From JAXGPF01 sp964650945 (GTDB taxonomy: Bacteria > Verrucomicrobiota > Kiritimatiellia > JAAZAB01), in the NCBI GenBank assembly GCA_964650945.1, contig CAZYXU010000137.1, forward strand, positions 1 through 10,271: 10,271 nucleotides of DNA, read 5' to 3'. This document shows, piece after piece, positions 6,869 to 10,271 of this stretch; within the stretch, counting starts at the first letter, position 1; every line of letters begins with the position of its first letter. The notes beneath the pieces were generated by a model. It ran no database searches. It was not told the origin of the DNA and saw only the letters and a list, made by a program, of their open reading frames with translations. The position numbers and the translations under genes are program-made.

Positions 6869-8233
6869 TTATCCTTTCCCACTCTGATTTAAACCAACCG
6901 GAACCGGGCGTCCCGCGCGTCTGGCCAATACGCGGATTTTACCCAGAATAACTTTTTCCACGGCAGATGAGAGATAGCCGTAATCGGAGATGAAATCGCG
7001 CGCCTCGTACCCGCCTTCCGCATACACCCGTTCCGATGGAACATAGGCGAAATAATCGTCGCAATAACCCAACACCCATAAGTTCAACGGGCCCAGCGTC
7101 CGTTCCATGAGTAAAATGTAGTCGGATACCACTTCGCCCGACATCCGCACCAGGGTCAGGTCTTGGCCGAATTGCCACACCGCCAGCGCCGTGCGATAAT
7201 ATTTTGGCCAGGGTCGTCCGCGGTCGCACAGGGCCTGAATGACATCCGCCAGCTTGCCGTAATAGGCGCCATGGCGGCGCATGGCCGTCAAGGTTTGCGG
7301 CGAAGGTTTGGGTTCCAGCGGCAAATTGACATGATCAAAAGCGATTTTCAACGGCCCGTGCAGCGGAGTGAAGTCCGCCGCCAATATCCGGCATACTTCC
7401 GCGCCAAGCGCCTGCCCGTGTTTCCGGGCCAGCGCAAACGTGCCGCGCGGCCACGGATTGGAATCGGCGCCGCATCCCTGCATGAACATGGCCTGAATAC
7501 CCTTGTTACGCTTTTCAATGTAACGCTGCGCATACCCGGCATAATCGGCGGAAATAAGCATTTTGGCCAGCGTGGTATTATGGCAGGCATAACCGAAAAG
7601 CACGCCGCGTACTTTGCCGCCGGGCGCGGTCACCCGCAGCATCGGCACGCTGCGGTCGACAAATCCGCGCGGGTTGGGCGCGTTATCCACGGCCTCCGGC
7701 GTGTAACGGCGCCGGTTCATGGCGAACGAAACCGCGCCCGCGCCGCCCTGCCAGGTCAACCCTTCGCAAAAATGGCTTGCCAGCCGCGCCGGCCGCAGGT
7801 CCGCCACTGCCCGGGCCGCCAAGGCCGTCAATTTGCGGCAAAAATCATCGGTATATTTCCGAATGACTTCCATTTCGGCGTCGCTCAGATTATAAATCCA
7901 GGAAAACTTTCTTCCCGTCAGCGGGCCGGAATGGGTGTGGGATGCGTTAATGATGATCTGTTCGCGGGGAATGCCGGTCTTGCTTTTAATCAGGGCAAAC
8001 AGCTCGTCGGCAAAGGCGCGGGAAATACCGATTAAATCAAGCGTGATAATCAAACCGCGCGTGCCCGCGCGGTCTTCGATCACCATGGCCTTGGCCATCA
8101 GCCGGTCATGGATGCCGGCGGAAGGTTTTTGCCGCGAAGCGTATCCGGCCATGCGGATGCTTGTTGCCGGGGTAATGTCCACCCGCGCCAGGCCCACCCG
8201 CCATTCAACCTCAGGTTTTGCGTGTTTTTTCAT
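6869..8233 (-). CDS. Neutral/alkaline ceramidase-like protein (short, no signal peptide)
   Basis: 454 residues, TAA stop. The N-terminus VGLARVDITPA (13-23), MAGYASR (28-34) and GIHDRLMAKAMVIED (40-54) match the neutral/alkaline non-lysosomal ceramidase N-terminal domain. Likely zinc-site and catalytic segments are NASHTHSGP (96-104, His99 and His101), FGYACHNT (213-220, His218), QGCGADSNP (252-260, Ser258 equivalent to the catalytic-Ser region), SGE (365-367, Glu367) and YVPSERVYAEGGYE (397-410). Known ceramidases are zinc amidases that cut the N-acyl bond of ceramide, but are usually well over 600 residues and secreted. This one lacks both a signal peptide and the C-terminal extension, so a cytoplasmic amidase on another N-acylated compound is as likely as ceramide hydrolysis. 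ATG at 8233 has AGGA 9 bases upstream; it follows the transglutaminase-like gene by 26 bases and precedes the beta-helix gene by 6. Confidence 0.88.
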   Translation of the reverse strand: MKKHAKPEVEWRVGLARVDITPATSIRMAGYASRQKPSAGIHDRLMAKAMVIEDRAGTRGLIITLDLIGISRAFADELFALIKSKTGIPREQIIINASHTHSGPLTGRKFSWIYNLSDAEMEVIRKYTDDFCRKLTALAARAVADLRPARLASHFCEGLTWQGGAGAVSFAMNRRRYTPEAVDNAPNPRGFVDRSVPMLRVTAPGGKVRGVLFGYACHNTTLAKMLISADYAGYAQRYIEKRNKGIQAMFMQGCGADSNPWPRGTFALARKHGQALGAEVCRILAADFTPLHGPLKIAFDHVNLPLEPKPSPQTLTAMRRHGAYYGKLADVIQALCDRGRPWPKYYRTALAVWQFGQDLTLVRMSGEVVSDYILLMERTLGPLNLWVLGYCDDYFAYVPSERVYAEGGYEARDFISDYGYLSSAVEKVILGKIRVLARRAGRPVPVGLNQSGKG

Positions 8234-8259
8234 GGCGGTTAATCCTGTTCCGGAAGCGG

Positions 8260-9171
8260 CTATTCCCCGGCCGGGAAATAAAGCCCTTGCTCCATAAATT
8301 TGCGCATGTATCGCTGCATGGTTTTTTTCTGCCGGCGCCGCATGGCGTCCAGCTTCCGGGCATTTGGCGCCGCAGCGTCCGCGGGCGCGGCCGCCGGGCG
8401 CATGTATTTGTATTGACCGGCATCCCAGATGAAGTAATTCGAGATTTTGGTTACCCGGCGGGCATAGAAAAAACTCTCCGCTTTCCGGGTCGAATAGCCC
8501 GGGCGGATTTTCCGGGTTACCCGCGGCGGCTGGATGCGCGCCAACTCGGGGAAACGGATCAGATCAATGGCGCTGGCCAGCCGCCGGTCCGGCCACTCAT
8601 AGACGATCCCGCGGATATCCATGTAGGCCCATCTTTTTTCAAGATAAATTTCCGTCACGGCATGGCCGGACAGCATTTTACCGTCCAGGCCGGGAGTGCC
8701 GTAATGCGCCACAATGCGGGCCGGCAAGCCGGCAATCTGACAGAGGCAAACCAGAATGCAAGCCAAGTCGCCGCAATTACCGTTGCGCTGGCGGATGTTT
8801 TCCTCCTCCGTGACGCCACAGATAACCGGGCCGTTATATTTCGGCTGCAGATCGGGGATGGCGCTGACCCAATCGAGCAGGCGCAACGCCTTTTGGCGAT
8901 CGGTCATTTGATTGCTGGTCAATTTATTGACGATTTTTTCCAGCGCCGGCCGGGACCCGGGCTTGTATTTCAATTTCAAAGGCGTGTAGCTTGTGTAAAG
9001 ATAATCTATGGTTTCATCGCAAAGCGTGATGGCATCCCGGTGATATACCCGGTCGGCCGTTGACCCGGGCTGGCAGTCAGGCGCCATGACATCCCGGATG
9101 TAATCCATGGTGATTTTGGCGAACGAATTCGGATGCGGATGTTGGAGCCCTTGATATGCGTTGATGTTCAT
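8260..9171 (-). CDS. Transglutaminase-like superfamily protein with intact Cys-His-Asp triad
   Basis: 303 residues, TAG stop. The central region carries the transglutaminase-like/papain-fold signature: NGNCGDLACIL (130-140, Cys133), then GLPARIV (148-154) and SGHAVTEIYLEKRWAYMDI (168-186), giving His170 and Asp185 as the remaining triad members. Bacterial members are mostly cysteine peptidases or amidases, not true crosslinkers. No signal peptide or membrane segment is visible, so it is predicted cytoplasmic or non-classically exported. The C-terminal tail (about 271-290) is strongly basic and helical-looking, after an Ala/Pro linker (259-270). The start ATG at 9171 overlaps the stop of the regulator gene (ATGA), with GGA a few bases upstream, so the two are probably translationally coupled. 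Its substrate is unknown; the operon suggests a link to breakdown of an amide-containing glycoconjugate or peptide, which is inference. Confidence 0.87.
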   Translation of the reverse strand: MNINAYQGLQHPHPNSFAKITMDYIRDVMAPDCQPGSTADRVYHRDAITLCDETIDYLYTSYTPLKLKYKPGSRPALEKIVNKLTSNQMTDRQKALRLLDWVSAIPDLQPKYNGPVICGVTEEENIRQRNGNCGDLACILVCLCQIAGLPARIVAHYGTPGLDGKMLSGHAVTEIYLEKRWAYMDIRGIVYEWPDRRLASAIDLIRFPELARIQPPRVTRKIRPGYSTRKAESFFYARRVTKISNYFIWDAGQYKYMRPAAAPADAAAPNARKLDAMRRRQKKTMQRYMRKFMEQGLYFPAGE

Positions 9172-10268
9172 TTTTCCAGCTTCGTTTGTTTATTTTGGAT
9201 TAGTCGCGCGGCGCTGCGGCGCTCAATCAGTTTCGGGCATAGAATCACATCTTCCGGCGGTTGGCCGGTCTTGATGTAGGATGTCAGCATGGCAATCGCG
9301 GCCGCGCCCAGCGCCTGGGTCGGTTCGTGAAAAGTGGTGAGCAGCGCCCGGCCTTCCCCGGGCCAGGATATGTCGTCGTAGCCGATCAGGGACAAGTCTT
9401 CCGGAACGCGCAAACCCAGTTCCCGGGCCGCCAGATAAGCGCCATAGGCGCGGACATCGCGGCCGCAGAAGATGGCGGTGGGGCGGTTGCATCCGCGGAG
9501 CATGGCAAGCGCGGCCTTGCGCGCCGACTCGCTGCATGATGGCACGGGAATGACATTGCGCGTATCCAGGTATAATTCAGCTTCAGCCGCGCGGCCGCGG
9601 AAACCCGCCAGCATGCGGTTGTAGAGGTGGACTTCCTTCGGTCCGGCCAGCACTCCCAGGCGGCGGTGGCCGAGCGCGATAAATTTATCCGCAGCCTGCC
9701 GGCCGACAGTCCAGGCGTCAACCCGCGTGGCGGGGCCGGGGAAATTGAACTCCTGGTTGATGACCACATGCGGAATGTTAAATTTCCGCATTTTTTTCAG
9801 GACACCGGCATCCTCGCATTCCAGGAAAAGCAAGCCGGCCACAGCGCCGCCTTGGACTTGCTTGACCAGTTCCGGAACGCCCTTGTCGGGCAGGCTTTGC
9901 ATCAGGAAGCGTATATTCGATCCGGCGCAGGCGGCAATGGCTCCGCCCAGCAGGGCCATGCCTTCCAGCCGGATGAGAAAACCGCCTTCGCTTATGGGTT
10001 GGTCGATTACCAGCGCAACGAGCCCGTTTACGCCATTGCCGGACTGCTCGCGCACCAGCGCGCCGCGCCCTTTCCGCCGGTCAATGCGCTTCTCTTTTTC
10101 GAGCAGGGCGAGCGCCGCCCGGAGCGTGTTGCGGGCGACACCGAGCGCGGTTGCCAGTTGCCTTTCGCCAGGCAGAAATCCGCCCGGCGGATATTCGCCG
10201 GCAACCATTTTGGCGCGCAGGCGATTTGCTATATGTTCGGGCTTGCCGGGTTTTTGTTTGGAAGACAT
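9168..10268 (-). CDS. GntR-LacI hybrid transcriptional regulator at operon head
   Basis: 366 residues, TGA stop within the ATGA overlap with the next gene. Residues about 10-72 are a GntR winged helix: GEYPPGGFLPGERQLA (24-39), LGVARNTLRAAL (42-53) and wing DRRKGRGALV (63-72). Residues about 83-353 are a LacI/periplasmic-binding sensor: LGHRRLGVLAGP (199-210), a region AIFCGRDVRAYGAY (265-278), RVPEDLSLIGYDDI (287-300) and a closing LIERRSAA (347-354). It should bind DNA as a dimer and respond to a small ligand, probably a sugar, as in this fold in general. The start is placed at 10268, complete with the expected N-terminal helix, but only three bases precede it in the window, so its ribosome binding site and promoter are not visible. 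Being first in a tightly packed run of genes suggests that it controls that operon and itself. Confidence 0.92.
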   Translation of the reverse strand: MSSKQKPGKPEHIANRLRAKMVAGEYPPGGFLPGERQLATALGVARNTLRAALALLEKEKRIDRRKGRGALVREQSGNGVNGLVALVIDQPISEGGFLIRLEGMALLGGAIAACAGSNIRFLMQSLPDKGVPELVKQVQGGAVAGLLFLECEDAGVLKKMRKFNIPHVVINQEFNFPGPATRVDAWTVGRQAADKFIALGHRRLGVLAGPKEVHLYNRMLAGFRGRAAEAELYLDTRNVIPVPSCSESARKAALAMLRGCNRPTAIFCGRDVRAYGAYLAARELGLRVPEDLSLIGYDDISWPGEGRALLTTFHEPTQALGAAAIAMLTSYIKTGQPPEDVILCPKLIERRSAARLIQNKQTKLEK

Positions 10269-10271
10269 GTG

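Noticed and set aside
7163..8035. 290-codon open frame on the plus strand
   Set aside because: It lies entirely opposite the ceramidase-like gene, whose family motifs establish the minus strand as coding.
8401..8410. CATGTATTT, resembling part of the operator near 1084-1092
   Set aside because: It is a single half-site inside coding sequence of the transglutaminase-like gene (encoding KYM), without an inverted partner.
8218..9063. 281-codon open frame on the plus strand
   Set aside because: It lies opposite the transglutaminase-like gene with its intact triad; no independent support.

Overview
The window is a densely coded, moderately GC-rich bacterial region in which every credible gene lies on the minus strand, so transcription runs from high to low coordinates. 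There are six protein genes and no RNA gene, IS element, CRISPR array or integration site that I can see. The mix of genes (two GntR-LacI hybrid regulators, a short neutral-ceramidase-like protein, a beta-helix protein with a choice-of-anchor Q-type C-terminus, and a very long exported carbohydrate-active-looking protein ending in a LamG-like jelly roll) is typical of polysaccharide-degrading PVC-group bacteria such as Lentisphaerota, Kiritimatiellota, Verrucomicrobiota or Planctomycetota. This placement is inferred from gene content only.

Layout in transcription order: (1) 10268-9168, a complete GntR-type DNA-binding / LacI-type sensor regulator; (2) 9171-8260, a transglutaminase-like cysteine protein with an intact Cys-His-Asp triad, joined to gene 1 by a 4-base ATGA overlap; (3) 8233-6869, a neutral/alkaline ceramidase-like protein starting 26 bases later; (4) 6862-5270, a secreted right-handed beta-helix protein starting 6 bases later with its ribosome binding site inside gene 3; (5) after 84-93 bases, 5176-1199, a roughly 1325-residue exported or lipid-anchored protein with a PcRGLX/YetA-like (PL26-type) N-terminus, a helical central part and a LamG-like C-terminus; (6) after a 138-base gap containing a textbook promoter with an overlapping inverted repeat, 1060-1, a second GntR-LacI hybrid regulator that runs off the window just before its end.

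Genes 1 to 5 look like one operon headed by its own regulator, and gene 6 is probably a separately promoted, self-regulated gene. The most economical reading is a ligand-responsive locus for recognising and breaking down an extracellular glycan or glycoconjugate: the two exported proteins (4 and 5) would act at the cell surface, while proteins 2 and 3 show no signal peptide. The substrate cannot be read from the sequence; a rhamnogalacturonan-type pectin is suggested only by the distant PL26-like resemblance. No transporter, sulfatase or sugar-catabolic enzyme is in the window.
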